In this document: positions 46,622 through 55,993 of the stretch, piece after piece
Layout: the number at the start of each line of letters is the position of its first letter
Numbering within the stretch: the stretch's first letter is position 1
Origin: an uncultured Prochlorococcus sp.
GTDB lineage: Bacteria; Cyanobacteriota; Cyanobacteriia; PCC-6307; Cyanobiaceae
Assembly: GCF_902522795.1 (NCBI RefSeq)
Contig: NZ_CABYWZ010000002.1
Span: forward strand, 1-64,000
Length of the DNA: 64,000 nt
Direction of reading: 5' to 3'
The notes under the pieces: generated by a model
Database searches by the model: none
Seen by the model: only the letters and a program-made list of their open reading frames with translations
Told to the model about the DNA's origin: nothing
Made by a program: the position numbers and the translations under genes

Positions 46622-48241
46622 ATGAATTTTAATTTGAAGTTCGAAAAATTAAATAAACAAAATTACCAAAGAAATCACTATGGAAAAATACTAACTGTAA
46701 GGTTGCCATGTAATCCAATATTTCCAATAGGACCTATTTATTTAGCAGACCATATTCATAAATGTTCTCCAGGTATAGAGCAGCAATTCATTGATTTAGC
46801 AATAATCCCATCTAATAAAGTTTCCAAATATTTAGCTAGAAAAATTGATCAATTTAGACCTCATCTAATCATTTTTTCATGGAGAGATATACAAATTTAT
46901 GCACCTGTTGATGGTAGAAGTGGGAATCCCCTACAAAACTCTTTTGAAGTCTTCTACTCAAAAAATATCCTTAAAAAAATTAGAGGTTCTTGGGGAGGAT
47001 TGAAATTAATTGCATCTCATTATGGAGAAATATATAGAAATACTTCTTTAGTCAAGATGGGATTAAAAAGAGCACAAAAATACAATAAAAATGTAAAAGT
47101 AATCTTAGGAGGTGGGGCTGTAAGTGTCTTCTATGAACAATTGGGGAATCTACTCCCAAAAGGAACTATTATTTCAGTTGGAGAGGGAGAAAATCTCATA
47201 GAAAAAATCATTAGAGGAGATTCAATAGAGGAAGAAAGATGTTACGTTGCTGGACAAAAACCTCGCAACAAATTAATACATGAACAACCTTCAGGAACTG
47301 TTAAAACTGCTTGCAACTATAATTATATTAAATCAATATGGCCTGAATTCGATTGGTATATAGAAGGTGGAGATTATTACGTAGGGGTACAAACAAAAAG
47401 AGGTTGTCCTCATAATTGTTGTTTCTGTGTTTACACAGTTGTGGAGGGGAAGCAGGTTCGCGTTAATCCTGTTGAGGAAGTGATCAAAGAAATGAAGCAA
47501 TTATATGATCTTGGAGTAAGGGGATTTTGGTTCACAGATGCACAGTTTATTCCAGCCAAAAAACATATAGAAGATGCAAAGACGCTTTTGCAAGCAATTA
47601 AAGACCAAGGCTGGGACGATATTAATTGGGCTGCATATATCAGAGCAGATAATATTGATGCTGAGTTAGCTCAGCTTATGGTTGATACAGGTATGAGCTA
47701 TTTTGAAATAGGTATCACTTCGGGATCTCAAGAACTTGTTAGAAAAATGAGATTAGCGTATGACCTTGAAACTGTATTAAATAATTGCAGAATGCTAGTC
47801 AAATCAGGTTTCAAGAATCATGTTTCAGTCAATTATTCATTTAATGTTTTTGATGAAACGCCCAACACCATAAGACAAACAATTGCTTATCATAGAGAAT
47901 TAGAAAATATTTTTGGTAAAGGCTTAGTTGATCCAGCTATATTCTTTATAGGTTTGCAACCTCACACTCTTCTTGAGAAGTACGCCTTGGAACATAAAAT
48001 TTTGAAGCCAAATTATAATCCAATGAGCATGATGCCCTGGACAGCGAGAAAACTTCTTTGGAATCCAGGCTCATTAGGGAAAAAACTTGGTCAGGTTTGC
48101 TTAGAAGCTTTTGATAATCAGGAAGACGAATTTGGCAAAACAGTTATCGACATTCTTGAGAGAGAATATGGAAGGTCCTCCTTAAAAGAATCCCTAAAAG
48201 TCCGTCCTTTATCAGAAAGGAAATTAGCTCATTCGAAATAA
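46622..48241 (+). CDS. Radical SAM protein (photosystem II high-light acclimation type)
   Basis: A 539-residue protein. Residues ~25-200 resemble a B12-binding-like Rossmann domain (PIFPIGPIYLADHI, HLIIFSWRD, VKVILGGGAVS). The radical SAM core follows with Cys262, Cys266 and Cys269 in CPHNCCFC, then GFWFTDAQF and YFEIGITSGSQE. Cyanobacterial members of this family carry the database name photosystem II high light acclimation radical SAM protein; I use it from memory and the reaction is unknown. It is separated from the GT2 gene by 106 bases and converges with clpS. Confidence 0.85.
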   Translation: MNFNLKFEKLNKQNYQRNHYGKILTVRLPCNPIFPIGPIYLADHIHKCSPGIEQQFIDLAIIPSNKVSKYLARKIDQFRPHLIIFSWRDIQIYAPVDGRSGNPLQNSFEVFYSKNILKKIRGSWGGLKLIASHYGEIYRNTSLVKMGLKRAQKYNKNVKVILGGGAVSVFYEQLGNLLPKGTIISVGEGENLIEKIIRGDSIEEERCYVAGQKPRNKLIHEQPSGTVKTACNYNYIKSIWPEFDWYIEGGDYYVGVQTKRGCPHNCCFCVYTVVEGKQVRVNPVEEVIKEMKQLYDLGVRGFWFTDAQFIPAKKHIEDAKTLLQAIKDQGWDDINWAAYIRADNIDAELAQLMVDTGMSYFEIGITSGSQELVRKMRLAYDLETVLNNCRMLVKSGFKNHVSVNYSFNVFDETPNTIRQTIAYHRELENIFGKGLVDPAIFFIGLQPHTLLEKYALEHKILKPNYNPMSMMPWTARKLLWNPGSLGKKLGQVCLEAFDNQEDEFGKTVIDILEREYGRSSLKESLKVRPLSERKLAHSK

Positions 48242-48256
48242 TCAATTCGATCTTTA

Positions 48257-48574
48257 TTAATCCTCTTTCTCAATTGAACTAGAGATTCCTTTAGATTTTA
48301 ATGATTCTGAGTAGAATTCTGCTGGCTCTAAATCACAAACAATTACTAAACCCACACCCGTATTGTGTGCTTCAAGCATTATGGCAATAGCATCTTGTTC
48401 GCTTAATTGCGGCACAACTTCTCGCAGTGAAACAGTAACATACTCCATAGAATTAACTGGGTCATTATGAAGTAAAACCTTATATTTTGGAGATTTATTT
48501 TTTAATTCAGCAGGTTTCTTTTCGATAACTGCTGAATTATTATTTACGCTTTGTTCTAACTTTATAGATAGCAT
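48257..48574 (-). CDS. clpS: ATP-dependent Clp protease adaptor ClpS
   Basis: ClpS delivers N-degron substrates to ClpC/ClpP. The 105-residue protein has the conserved fold: YKVLLHNDPVNSMEYVTVSL binding-pocket region with the Asn-Asp pair, and MLEAHNTGVGLVIVCDLEPAEFY. A polar extension of about 28 residues precedes it. Cyanobacteria have two ClpS paralogues; this has the ordinary ClpS1 look, but that choice was not tested. It lies 32 bases downstream of dapL on the same strand. Confidence 0.94.
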   Translation of the reverse strand: MLSIKLEQSVNNNSAVIEKKPAELKNKSPKYKVLLHNDPVNSMEYVTVSLREVVPQLSEQDAIAIMLEAHNTGVGLVIVCDLEPAEFYSESLKSKGISSSIEKED

Positions 48575-48606
48575 TAAATTTATTAGAGTTTTAACTATAC
48601 TAGTAA

Positions 48607-49833
48607 TTATATATTAATTATTCTTTCCATTGCATCAAGGACATTCGATCGTGAGTTAAATGCTGACAAGCGGAAATAACCCTCTCCTGCCAATCCAAAT
48701 CCGCTCCCAGGCGTTCCAACTACACTAACTTTTTGGAGAAGGAAATCAAAAAAGTCCCAAGATGTCATTTGATCTGGAACTTTAATCCAGATATAAGGCG
48801 CATTGTCCCCACCATAAACTTTATATCCTGAATTCTGAAGTTTATTTTTCATGATTTTTGCATTTTCCATATAAAAATCAATTAAACCTCTCACCTGTTT
48901 CTTCCCTTCAAGAGAATAAACAGCTTCTGCTCCTTTCTGAACCACATAACTTACTCCATTGAACTTTGTAGATTGTCGCCTATTCCAAAGAGGCCACAAC
49001 TCTATTTCCTCATTTGTTGAGCTGAAACCTTTGAGATTTTTAGGTATTACTGTAAAAGCACATCTAACTCCAGTGAATCCTGCATTCTTTGAAAAAGATC
49101 TAAATTCAATAGCGCAATCCTTTGCTCCCTCAATCTCATATATTGAATGTGGAATATCATTATCTTGAATAAATGCTTCATAAGCTGCATCAAAAAGTAT
49201 TAGGGATTTGTTTTGAAGAGCATAGTCAACCCACTTTTTCAATTCTGCTTTATTGATAGTTGCTCCAGTTGGATTATTAGGAAAACAAAGATATAAAATA
49301 TCAACTTTTTTTTCAGGTATTTCTGGCAGAAAGTTATTCCCTTCGTTTATTGCTAGATATGTCAATCCTTGATAAGTACCATTTTCAAGAGAATCACCAG
49401 TTCTGCCTGTCATAACGTTACTATCTACATAAACTGGATAAACAGGATCTGTTACAGCAATTGAATTATCTTTCCCAAGAATATCTAAAATATTGCTACT
49501 ATCGCATTTTGAACCATCAGAAACAAAGATTTCTTCAGGTGAAATTTGACAGCCTCTCGAAATAAAATCATGCTCAGATATTTTTTCTCTCAGCCAAGAA
49601 TAACCTTGTTCTGGTCCATAACCTCTGAAACCATCTGTTGTTCCCATCTCATCTAAAGCTTTACCCATAGCCTCTATGCATGCTTTAGGTAATGGTTCTG
49701 TAACATCTCCTATGCCAAGCTTAATGATTTCGGCACTCTTATTTGATTGAGAATATATTTTTACCCTTTTAGCAATTTCTGGGAATAAATAGCCTGCTTT
49801 GAGTTTTAAATAATTTTCGTTTACTTGAACCAC
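48607..49833 (-). CDS. dapL: LL-diaminopimelate aminotransferase
   Basis: DapL converts tetrahydrodipicolinate directly to LL-diaminopimelate using glutamate, giving cyanobacteria and plants a short lysine/peptidoglycan route. The 408-residue protein is standard length when started at the GTG on 49833-49831 ([19 protein letters not shown]); an in-frame TTG seven codons upstream is less likely. The PLP lysine is in [15 protein letters not shown], with [11 protein letters not shown] and [11 protein letters not shown] also present. Confidence 0.95.
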   Translation of the reverse strand: MVQVNENYLKLKAGYLFPEIAKRVKIYSQSNKSAEIIKLGIGDVTEPLPKACIEAMGKALDEMGTTDGFRGYGPEQGYSWLREKISEHDFISRGCQISPEEIFVSDGSKCDSSNILDILGKDNSIAVTDPVYPVYVDSNVMTGRTGDSLENGTYQGLTYLAINEGNNFLPEIPEKKVDILYLCFPNNPTGATINKAELKKWVDYALQNKSLILFDAAYEAFIQDNDIPHSIYEIEGAKDCAIEFRSFSKNAGFTGVRCAFTVIPKNLKGFSSTNEEIELWPLWNRRQSTKFNGVSYVVQKGAEAVYSLEGKKQVRGLIDFYMENAKIMKNKLQNSGYKVYGGDNAPYIWIKVPDQMTSWDFFDFLLQKVSVVGTPGSGFGLAGEGYFRLSAFNSRSNVLDAMERIINI

Positions 49834-50126
49834 TTTAGATAAAAATTTCACCAATATTAGAATAATGTATTAACGTGCTTTAGTGGTGATTAGATGTTAA
49901 AATTATATTAGTTATGGTTAATTTAAGAGATAATCATAGCTGTGAAATCAATTTCAACTAGTTTGAAAATCGTTAAAGCTTCATAAATAGCAGAATCTAA
50001 TCACTATTTAACTTTATTAATTTTAAAAAGTAAATAACAATAGCTATAAACTGCTTTATTAAAAATAAATATCTAATTCTTTAATTTAGATAATTTTCAA
50101 AATCCAAATCATTCAGAATCAATTAT
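49834..50126 (+). promoter_or_regulatory. Intergenic region with rne leader
   Basis: A 293-base AT-rich gap between the divergent dapL and rne. I found no reading frame of note and no strong hairpin terminator. It must hold promoters for both genes. RNase E in other bacteria controls its own mRNA through a long U-rich 5' leader, and in Prochlorococcus MED4 rne transcripts are reported to change during phage infection; the T/A-rich runs near 50020-50080 fit an RNase E-sensitive leader but were not tested. Confidence 0.5.
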
Positions 50127-51947
50127 ATGTCTCAGCAAATTATCATCGCTGAGCAGGCTCGAATTGCAGCACTACTCACAGACGATCGAGTTGATGAACT
50201 AATCGTCGCACAAGGTCAATATCAAATTGGCGATATTTTTTTAGGAACAGTTGAAAATGTTCTCCCTGGAATTGATGCCGCTTTCATAAATATTGGTGAA
50301 AGTGATAAAAATGGATTTATCCATGTTTCAGATTTAGGTCCACTAAGACTCAAAAAAGGGACATTCGGAATAACTGAATTATTAGAACCAAAACAAAAAG
50401 TTCTAGTACAGGTAATAAAGGAACCTACAGGATCTAAGGGACCTAGACTAACAGGAAGTATTTCAATCCCGGGAAAATACTTGATATTACAGCCGTATGG
50501 CCAAGGAGTAAATATTTCAAGAAAAATAAATACAGAAACAGAACGAAGCCGTTTGAAAGCTCTTGGGGTTTTAATAAAACCACCTAGCACAGGCTTGTTA
50601 TTTAGAACAGAGGCTGAAAAGATAAAAGAAGAACTTCTAATTGAAGATTTAGAACATTTAATTCAACAATGGGAAAATGTACTAAAAGTTTCTGAAGCTT
50701 CTAATCCGCCAAATTTAGTAAAAAGAGATGATGATTTCTCTCTTAAGATCTTAAGAGATCATGTTAAAGAATCAACTAAAAACATAATTATCGATAGTAA
50801 ATTATCAGTTTCAAGGGCAAAAGATTTTTTAATAAATTATGAATCTAATATAGATATTGAATTTCACGATAATAGTTTAAATCAACATATTTTCGAGAAA
50901 TACGAAATTAAGAAAACAATTCAAAAAGCCCTTCAGCCAAGAGTAGAACTTCCTTCGGGGGGTTATATAATTATTGAACCTACTGAAGCTTTAACAGTTA
51001 TTGATGTAAACTCAGGATCATTTACAAGATCAGCCAACTCAAGACAAACAGTTTTGTGGACGAATTGCGAAGCAGCCGTTGAAATCTCAAGACAAATGAA
51101 ATTAAGAAATATTGGTGGAGTAATTGTAGTAGATTTTATTGATATGGAATCTAGAAGAGATCAATTTCAGTTACTTGAGCATTTTACCTCAGCGATAAAA
51201 GATGATTCTGCTAGGCCTCAAATAGCTCAGCTTACTGAATTAGGTTTAGTGGAGTTAACCAGAAAAAGGCAAGGTCAAAACATATATGAATTATTTGGTA
51301 AAAAATGTTCCACCTGCGATGGTACAGGACATCTAGAAAATATACTAAATGATGAACTTTCTAACTTGGAAATCATAAATGTTGAAAATAAATCTAATCA
51401 ATCAAACAATATAAAATCTTTAGATATAGATACTTCTCAATCAACTGATAAGCAGGAAAAAATAATTAACGAGGACTTACTTAACTCCAAAGAGCAAAGT
51501 AAGGAGAATTCTTTTAATAAAAAGGAAAATGATAATGAAAATCTGAGCCAATCAAATTCAAAGGAAAAAAATATAATAACAGTTGACCTTACTAATGAAG
51601 AAAAACTTGTTTTCAGTCAATTAGGTATTAATCCACTTATAAAGTTAGGTAAAGAATATCTCACCAGTAATAATTTTGCGCGTTTAAAAGAAAGTAATAA
51701 GGAATCTGAGAAACCCTTAGATAGTAAAAAATCAAAAGCAAAACAAATTAAAAAAATCTCAAAATCGGGAGAAGAAAATATTCAAATTAAAATTGAAGCA
51801 AATACAAATTCTAAACAAAAATCAATAAATAAAACTAATGAAAATAATGAAATTATATTTAATGATAAAAAAGATGAAATTGAACTTACAGATGAGCTGA
51901 ACAATGCAAGGAAAAAAAGAAGAAGATCTTCAGCAAGCATTGAATAA
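50127..51947 (+). CDS. rne: Ribonuclease E/G family
   Basis: RNase E is the main endonuclease of RNA turnover. The 606-residue protein has an S1 domain (about residues 35-125), the catalytic Asp residues in VIDVNSGSF and VVDFIDM, and the zinc-link CSTCDGTG at about residues 394-400. Unlike enterobacterial RNase E the scaffold is short: residues ~410-606 are low-complexity Asn/Lys/Ser/Glu. The tail ends [13 protein letters not shown], matching the Arg-rich C-terminal motif known to bind PNPase in cyanobacteria. The last 44 bases overlap rnhB. Confidence 0.96.
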   Translation: MSQQIIIAEQARIAALLTDDRVDELIVAQGQYQIGDIFLGTVENVLPGIDAAFINIGESDKNGFIHVSDLGPLRLKKGTFGITELLEPKQKVLVQVIKEPTGSKGPRLTGSISIPGKYLILQPYGQGVNISRKINTETERSRLKALGVLIKPPSTGLLFRTEAEKIKEELLIEDLEHLIQQWENVLKVSEASNPPNLVKRDDDFSLKILRDHVKESTKNIIIDSKLSVSRAKDFLINYESNIDIEFHDNSLNQHIFEKYEIKKTIQKALQPRVELPSGGYIIIEPTEALTVIDVNSGSFTRSANSRQTVLWTNCEAAVEISRQMKLRNIGGVIVVDFIDMESRRDQFQLLEHFTSAIKDDSARPQIAQLTELGLVELTRKRQGQNIYELFGKKCSTCDGTGHLENILNDELSNLEIINVENKSNQSNNIKSLDIDTSQSTDKQEKIINEDLLNSKEQSKENSFNKKENDNENLSQSNSKEKNIITVDLTNEEKLVFSQLGINPLIKLGKEYLTSNNFARLKESNKESEKPLDSKKSKAKQIKKISKSGEENIQIKIEANTNSKQKSINKTNENNEIIFNDKKDEIELTDELNNARKKRRRSSASIE

Positions 51948-52521
51948 ATTATCCGAAGTTGGAATAGATGAAGTTGGAAGGGGAGCAATTTTTGGTCCAG
52001 TTTTTTCAGCAGTTGTAGTATTAACTGAAAAAAATAAATTTATCTTAAAACAATATGGAGTAACAGATAGTAAAAAACTATCTTCCAAAAAAAGGAAATT
52101 ACTTTTACCAAAAATTTTATTACTCTCTTCAGATTATGGAATTGGGCAATCTTCGTCTAGCGAAATAGATAAGTTAGGTATCAGAGTTGCAACAGAGCTT
52201 TCAATGATAAGAGCCTTAAAAAAATTAAAAGATAAGCCATCTGAATTAATAATTGATGGCCCCTTATTATTAAGGCCATGGAATGGAATTCAGAAAAACA
52301 TAGTATCCGGAGACTCAAAGTTTATTTCAATTGCTTCAGCAAGCATAGTTGCCAAAGTTTCTCGGGACAATCTAATGGAGAGGTTAGAAAAAAAATACTC
52401 AGGATACTTTTTATTTAAAAATAAAGGTTATGGTACCAGAGAACATATTTCATTAATCAAAAAATATGGAATAACTAAACTGCATAGGAAAAGTTTTTTA
52501 AAAAAATCAAATCTTTTTTAA
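51904..52521 (+). CDS. rnhB: Ribonuclease HII
   Basis: RNase HII removes ribonucleotides and RNA primers from DNA hybrids. The 205-residue protein has the catalytic residues Asp22 and Glu23 in GIDEVGRG and Asp118 in IIDGP, plus GVTDSKKLS and [11 protein letters not shown]. Its ATG lies 44 bases inside the 3' end of rne in another frame, and its first ~14 codons are the same DNA as the RNase E Arg-rich tail. The N-terminal [13 protein letters not shown] precedes the conserved fold by only ~20 residues. It also overlaps the convergent DUF1997 gene by 15 bases. Confidence 0.95.
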   Translation: MQGKKEEDLQQALNKLSEVGIDEVGRGAIFGPVFSAVVVLTEKNKFILKQYGVTDSKKLSSKKRKLLLPKILLLSSDYGIGQSSSSEIDKLGIRVATELSMIRALKKLKDKPSELIIDGPLLLRPWNGIQKNIVSGDSKFISIASASIVAKVSRDNLMERLEKKYSGYFLFKNKGYGTREHISLIKKYGITKLHRKSFLKKSNLF

Positions 52522-53025
52522 TTCACACCAATTTAAAAAATCTTTTACGAGTTGTTGTTGAACCCTTGATTTTATACCTAAGAGAATCCCATTTAATACT
52601 GAATGACCAGTAGATTCTAAAATTTTCTTTGGTATTAGCTTCAGTAGAGGGGGTTGGCTTACAGATACCCCAAGAAGTGCCTCACCTTCTAACCCAATAT
52701 TAGTTGCTTCCAAATTCGCTTTCAAAATAAGATTAAAATCATCTATCATTCCTAAACCATCCAAAGTACTTTCAAGGGCACTCATTTTTAAAATTCCATC
52801 TTTATTTTCTACCGCAATTGAGACAACTGGGTTAATATCCAATTGAAAAACCTTAAAACTTGTTACTGTATACTTATATCTACCTAATCCTTCTTGTACT
52901 AATTTTTTGGAGTCAAGCATTGCTCCAACAACTCTTTCTTCTTCCAAAAGATATTCAGAAAGATATTCCCTATTACGTGTTACAGAAAGCTTTAGTTTCT
53001 GTCTAGCGTCAAAAGACAAAAGCAT
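52507..53025 (-). CDS. DUF1997-type conserved protein
   Basis: A 172-residue soluble protein without signal or helix, of a family (DUF1997) seen in cyanobacteria and plants; the identification is from memory. Typical stretches are [40 protein letters not shown] and the final [13 protein letters not shown]. The pattern of alternating strands may form a lipid- or ligand-binding barrel, but that is conjecture. It is divergent from pheA and convergent with rnhB, overlapping it by 15 bases. Confidence 0.78.
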   Translation of the reverse strand: MLLSFDARQKLKLSVTRNREYLSEYLLEEERVVGAMLDSKKLVQEGLGRYKYTVTSFKVFQLDINPVVSIAVENKDGILKMSALESTLDGLGMIDDFNLILKANLEATNIGLEGEALLGVSVSQPPLLKLIPKKILESTGHSVLNGILLGIKSRVQQQLVKDFLNWCELKKI

Positions 53026-53077
53026 TTTCTACATTCCTCCAATGCTTATTTGATCTCTTTTTTTTTTACGATTAATC

Positions 53078-53923
53078 ATGAGCAAACAAGTTGCATATTT
53101 AGGTCCAAAAGGAACATACGCAGAAAAAGCAGCTCATATATTATCTAAGCTTGCCAATTTTCAGACACCTATATTTGTACCATGTAATGGGTTACATTCG
53201 GTCATTAAATCAATAGCTTACAACAATTGTGATGCTGCTGTAGTACCGATAGAAAATTCCGTAGAAGGGGGAGTTACAGCCACTTTAGACGCTCTTTGGA
53301 AATTTCCTGAAATTTATATAAATAAAGCAATTGTTTTACCTATAAAACATGCATTAATTAGTGATGGAGAACTTGCAAACATTTCAGAAGTATTATCTCA
53401 TCCTCAAGCATTAGCACAATGTTCAGAATGGTTATCTGAAAATCTTCCAAATGCAATTCCTCTCCCCACAAATTCAACATCAGAAGCTGTCAATATGGTT
53501 AAGGGTAGTAAATTCAGAGCTGCTATCGGTTCAAAATCATTAATTCAAATAGAAGGACTTAAAGAATTAGCCTTTCCTATTAATGATGTTCCAGGTAATT
53601 GCACAAGATTCGTCTTATTGAGCAAGGAATCAAATTCAAATCTCGCTAATATTGCCAGTTTTGCTTTCTCATTAATATCAAATAAACCTGGTGCATTGCT
53701 TAAAGCTATTAATAATATTGCAGATTTTGGATTTAATATGAGTAAAATTGAATCTAGACCATCAAAAAGAGAATTAGGCGAATATATAATTTATATTGAT
53801 TTAGAAATAAATAATCAAAAAAACATTAAAAATATTCCTGCATTAAAAAATAAGCTAAAGCCTCTTTGCAAGAATTTTGTAGATTTTGGAAATTATTTTT
53901 CTGAAAATGTTGAATTAGATTAA
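53078..53923 (+). CDS. pheA: Prephenate dehydratase
   Basis: PheA converts prephenate to phenylpyruvate in phenylalanine synthesis. The 281-residue protein has the catalytic domain with VAYLGPKGTYAEKAA, PIENSVEGGV, and GNCTRF with the catalytic Thr-Arg-Phe, followed by a C-terminal ACT domain with KPGALLKAI and the Phe-binding ESRPSK motif, so feedback inhibition by phenylalanine is expected. It is a stand-alone monofunctional enzyme with no chorismate mutase. It converges with the methyltransferase gene with a one-base gap. Confidence 0.96.
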   Translation: MSKQVAYLGPKGTYAEKAAHILSKLANFQTPIFVPCNGLHSVIKSIAYNNCDAAVVPIENSVEGGVTATLDALWKFPEIYINKAIVLPIKHALISDGELANISEVLSHPQALAQCSEWLSENLPNAIPLPTNSTSEAVNMVKGSKFRAAIGSKSLIQIEGLKELAFPINDVPGNCTRFVLLSKESNSNLANIASFAFSLISNKPGALLKAINNIADFGFNMSKIESRPSKRELGEYIIYIDLEINNQKNIKNIPALKNKLKPLCKNFVDFGNYFSENVELD

Positions 53924-53924
53924 T

Positions 53925-54860
53925 TTATCCTCTACATTTATAAACTCCAAATTCCATTAAACCTTTTCTAAATGCCCAATTCATGAGAAGTATTGTTGGA
54001 ATCTCTCTAATCGACTTCACTAGCGCAAATGGTCCAAGAGACAAAATTGCGAAGGGCCTTCGAATGCCTTCAATAATAGAGTCGTACCATGAAGGATTTG
54101 TATAAGAATTCCAGTTTTCAGATATAACTGTTCCAGAACTATTTTTGTTAGATCTAAGAATGTTACCGAATTCGTTAATGCTAATAAATTGAGGATGCAC
54201 CCACTGTTCAAGTAATTGTTTAAGAACTAATTTCTCAAAAAATGATGGGGGGTATGTCTTGAGGTCTCTTGAGTTCCAATCAGCCAATGCCAAATACCCA
54301 CCAGGTCTTAGAGTTCTCAGCATTTCATCTGCGAACCTAGTTTTATCATTCATGTGTGCACCAGCTTCAACACTCCAGACCGCATCAAATGATCCGTCTT
54401 CAAATTTCAAATCCAAAGCATCCATAACTTGGAAGTTGCAATTTAGCCAATTAGGAGTAAGTTCTCTTGCTCTTTTAACTTGAGAGGGACTAATTGTAAT
54501 GCCAGTAACATTAAACCCATAATATTCTGCAAGAATCCTAGAACTTCCCCCTATACCACAACCTACATCGAGTATTCTTGATCCCTTTGGCAATTTATCT
54601 AAACCACTCCACTTGATTAGTTCATGAACAAACTGAACTTTAGCCTTCCTAAAATCAATATCCCCCCCCCCTGAGGGATAAAAACCCAAATGTATATGTT
54701 CTCCCCACAATCTCTCGAGTAATTTATCTTGGGTCCAAGCATCATATGCTGAAGCCACTGTACCGGACGAAATATATTTCCTAGCATTAATTCTCCAGAT
54801 TATACATAGGAAGAGAAAGAATAAAACTAATAAAAAAAAAGGGAATAACAATTCAAACAT
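53925..54860 (-). CDS. MPBQ/MSBQ methyltransferase
   Basis: A 311-residue SAM methyltransferase resembling cyanobacterial Sll0418, which methylates 2-methyl-6-phytyl- and -solanyl-benzoquinol in tocopherol and plastoquinone synthesis. Residues 1-25 form a membrane anchor. The SAM motif is ILDVGCGIGGSSRILAEYYG, followed by FNVTGITISPSQVKRA, WSVEAGAHM and the C-terminal REIPTILLMNWAFRKGL. The gene carries a G10 tract (plus-strand C10 at 54662-54671) coding for Gly-Gly-Gly between the anchor and the SAM fold. It sits directly after the LON-domain gene on the same strand. Confidence 0.9.
   Translation of the reverse strand: MFELLFPFFLLVLFFLFLCIIWRINARKYISSGTVASAYDAWTQDKLLERLWGEHIHLGFYPSGGGDIDFRKAKVQFVHELIKWSGLDKLPKGSRILDVGCGIGGSSRILAEYYGFNVTGITISPSQVKRARELTPNWLNCNFQVMDALDLKFEDGSFDAVWSVEAGAHMNDKTRFADEMLRTLRPGGYLALADWNSRDLKTYPPSFFEKLVLKQLLEQWVHPQFISINEFGNILRSNKNSSGTVISENWNSYTNPSWYDSIIEGIRRPFAILSLGPFALVKSIREIPTILLMNWAFRKGLMEFGVYKCRG
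54662..54671 (-). repeat. Ten-base G homopolymer inside the MPBQ methyltransferase gene
   Basis: Plus strand C10 (G10 on the coding strand) in an AT-rich genome. It encodes a Gly-Gly-Gly stretch in YPSGGGDIDF. A one-base slip in either direction would shift the frame before the SAM-binding motif and truncate the enzyme, so the tract could act as a contingency switch, or the count could be a sequencing error. Confidence 0.85.
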
Positions 54861-55517
54861 TTAATTTTCTTTTATATCAGGAAAACTTTCTTTCAATGCA
54901 GTTCTTGCCGCAAGTTGTTTTCTTGTATGATCAAGCATTTCATATTCTCTTTGCAAACGGGTAAAAGTATTTCTTTCCTCCAGTAGTCTTTGCTGTTCCT
55001 CCGCAACAGGGCCGCCCAAATGGGCTCCTATCCAAAATGATAAATCCATTGGGTTATCAGGTAATTTATCAGGTAGATTTTTCTTAGTATTAGTCAATTT
55101 ACTTGTTAAATTAATAACATCACTGAGAGCTTCTTTTACTGAGTCTTTTAGAGAATCTAATTTTTGAAATTCATCAATATTATCATCACTAATCCAACTA
55201 ACCATCGCGGAACAAAATGGTGTTGAACGCATAATTTCTAAGACTTGAAATCTTTGTTGTCCGAGAGTGATAATATTACTTCTCCCATCTTCTGCAGTTT
55301 GATGTTTTATAATTTGCGCACAACATCCAACATTAGCCATCGTTTTAGTATTTGAATCCCACTTAACAATTCCAAACATAGAATCTGCTTCAAGTACAGA
55401 TTGGAGCATAATCCTATATCTTGATTCAAATATATGTAAAGGCAATACTTCTTGAGGAAAAAGGACTACATCTGATAAAGGAAATAATGGTAATTCCCTT
55501 ACTGAGAGTTCTCCCAT
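54861..55517 (-). CDS. LON substrate-binding-domain protein
   Basis: A 218-residue protein consisting of the N-terminal domain of Lon proteases only: ELPLFPLSDVVLFPQEVLPLHIFESRYR at the start and the strand pattern that follows, with a helical C-terminal segment (about residues 165-205). The ATPase and serine protease domains are absent and no lon gene is seen nearby. Such stand-alone proteins may bind substrates for proteolysis or serve another scaffold role; the function is not known. It follows rpsJ by 55 bases on the same strand and runs into the methyltransferase gene. Confidence 0.92.
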   Translation of the reverse strand: MGELSVRELPLFPLSDVVLFPQEVLPLHIFESRYRIMLQSVLEADSMFGIVKWDSNTKTMANVGCCAQIIKHQTAEDGRSNIITLGQQRFQVLEIMRSTPFCSAMVSWISDDNIDEFQKLDSLKDSVKEALSDVINLTSKLTNTKKNLPDKLPDNPMDLSFWIGAHLGGPVAEEQQRLLEERNTFTRLQREYEMLDHTRKQLAARTALKESFPDIKEN

Positions 55518-55572
55518 TTAAACCTCATTTCTTTTTTTTATATTAGTCAATTTAGTGAGATTTCGGGATTTA

Positions 55573-55893
55573 TTAAAGTTTAACTTCTATATCTACACCA
55601 CTAGGAAGATCTAGTTTCATTAAAGCATCAATAGTTTTTGCAGAAGGACTATAGATATCTATGATTCTTCGATGTGTTCTTGTTTCAAAATGCTCTCTAG
55701 AATCTTTATCAACATGTGGTGATCTCAGGACACAATAAATCTTCCTTTTTGTAGGCAAAGGAATTGGACCTATTGCTGAAGCAGAAGTAGTATCTGCAGT
55801 TTGGATTATTTTGTCACAAGATAAATCAAGCATTCTTCTATCAAATGCTTTCAATCTTATTCTTATTTTTTGTTGTGCAATTGATGCAGTCAT
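55573..55893 (-). CDS. rpsJ: 30S ribosomal protein S10
   Basis: S10 is part of the 30S head and also NusE in antitermination complexes. The 106-residue protein has [44 protein letters not shown] and [29 protein letters not shown], all family blocks. It follows tuf by 100 bases in the order rpsL-rpsG-fusA-tuf-rpsJ, as in many cyanobacteria. A perfect 8-base hairpin lies in the tuf-rpsJ gap. Confidence 0.97.
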   Translation of the reverse strand: MTASIAQQKIRIRLKAFDRRMLDLSCDKIIQTADTTSASAIGPIPLPTKRKIYCVLRSPHVDKDSREHFETRTHRRIIDIYSPSAKTIDALMKLDLPSGVDIEVKL

Positions 55894-55916
55894 AGTTTCA
55901 AATAACTTCTAATGAA

Positions 55917-55938
55917 GGGTCATTGGTAAAAATGACCC
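55917..55938 (-). promoter_or_regulatory. Hairpin in the tuf-rpsJ gap
   Basis: GGGTCATT (55917-55924) and AATGACCC (55931-55938) form a perfect 8-base stem with a six-base loop, 24 bases upstream of the rpsJ ATG on the minus strand. It is unusually GC-rich for this genome. No T-run follows, so it is not a canonical terminator; it may be a processing site or attenuator setting tuf against rpsJ expression. Confidence 0.6.
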
Positions 55939-55993
55939 CAGCCCAAATACCTATACTAGATGATTGAGGTTAATTTTTTAAAATTCAAATATA

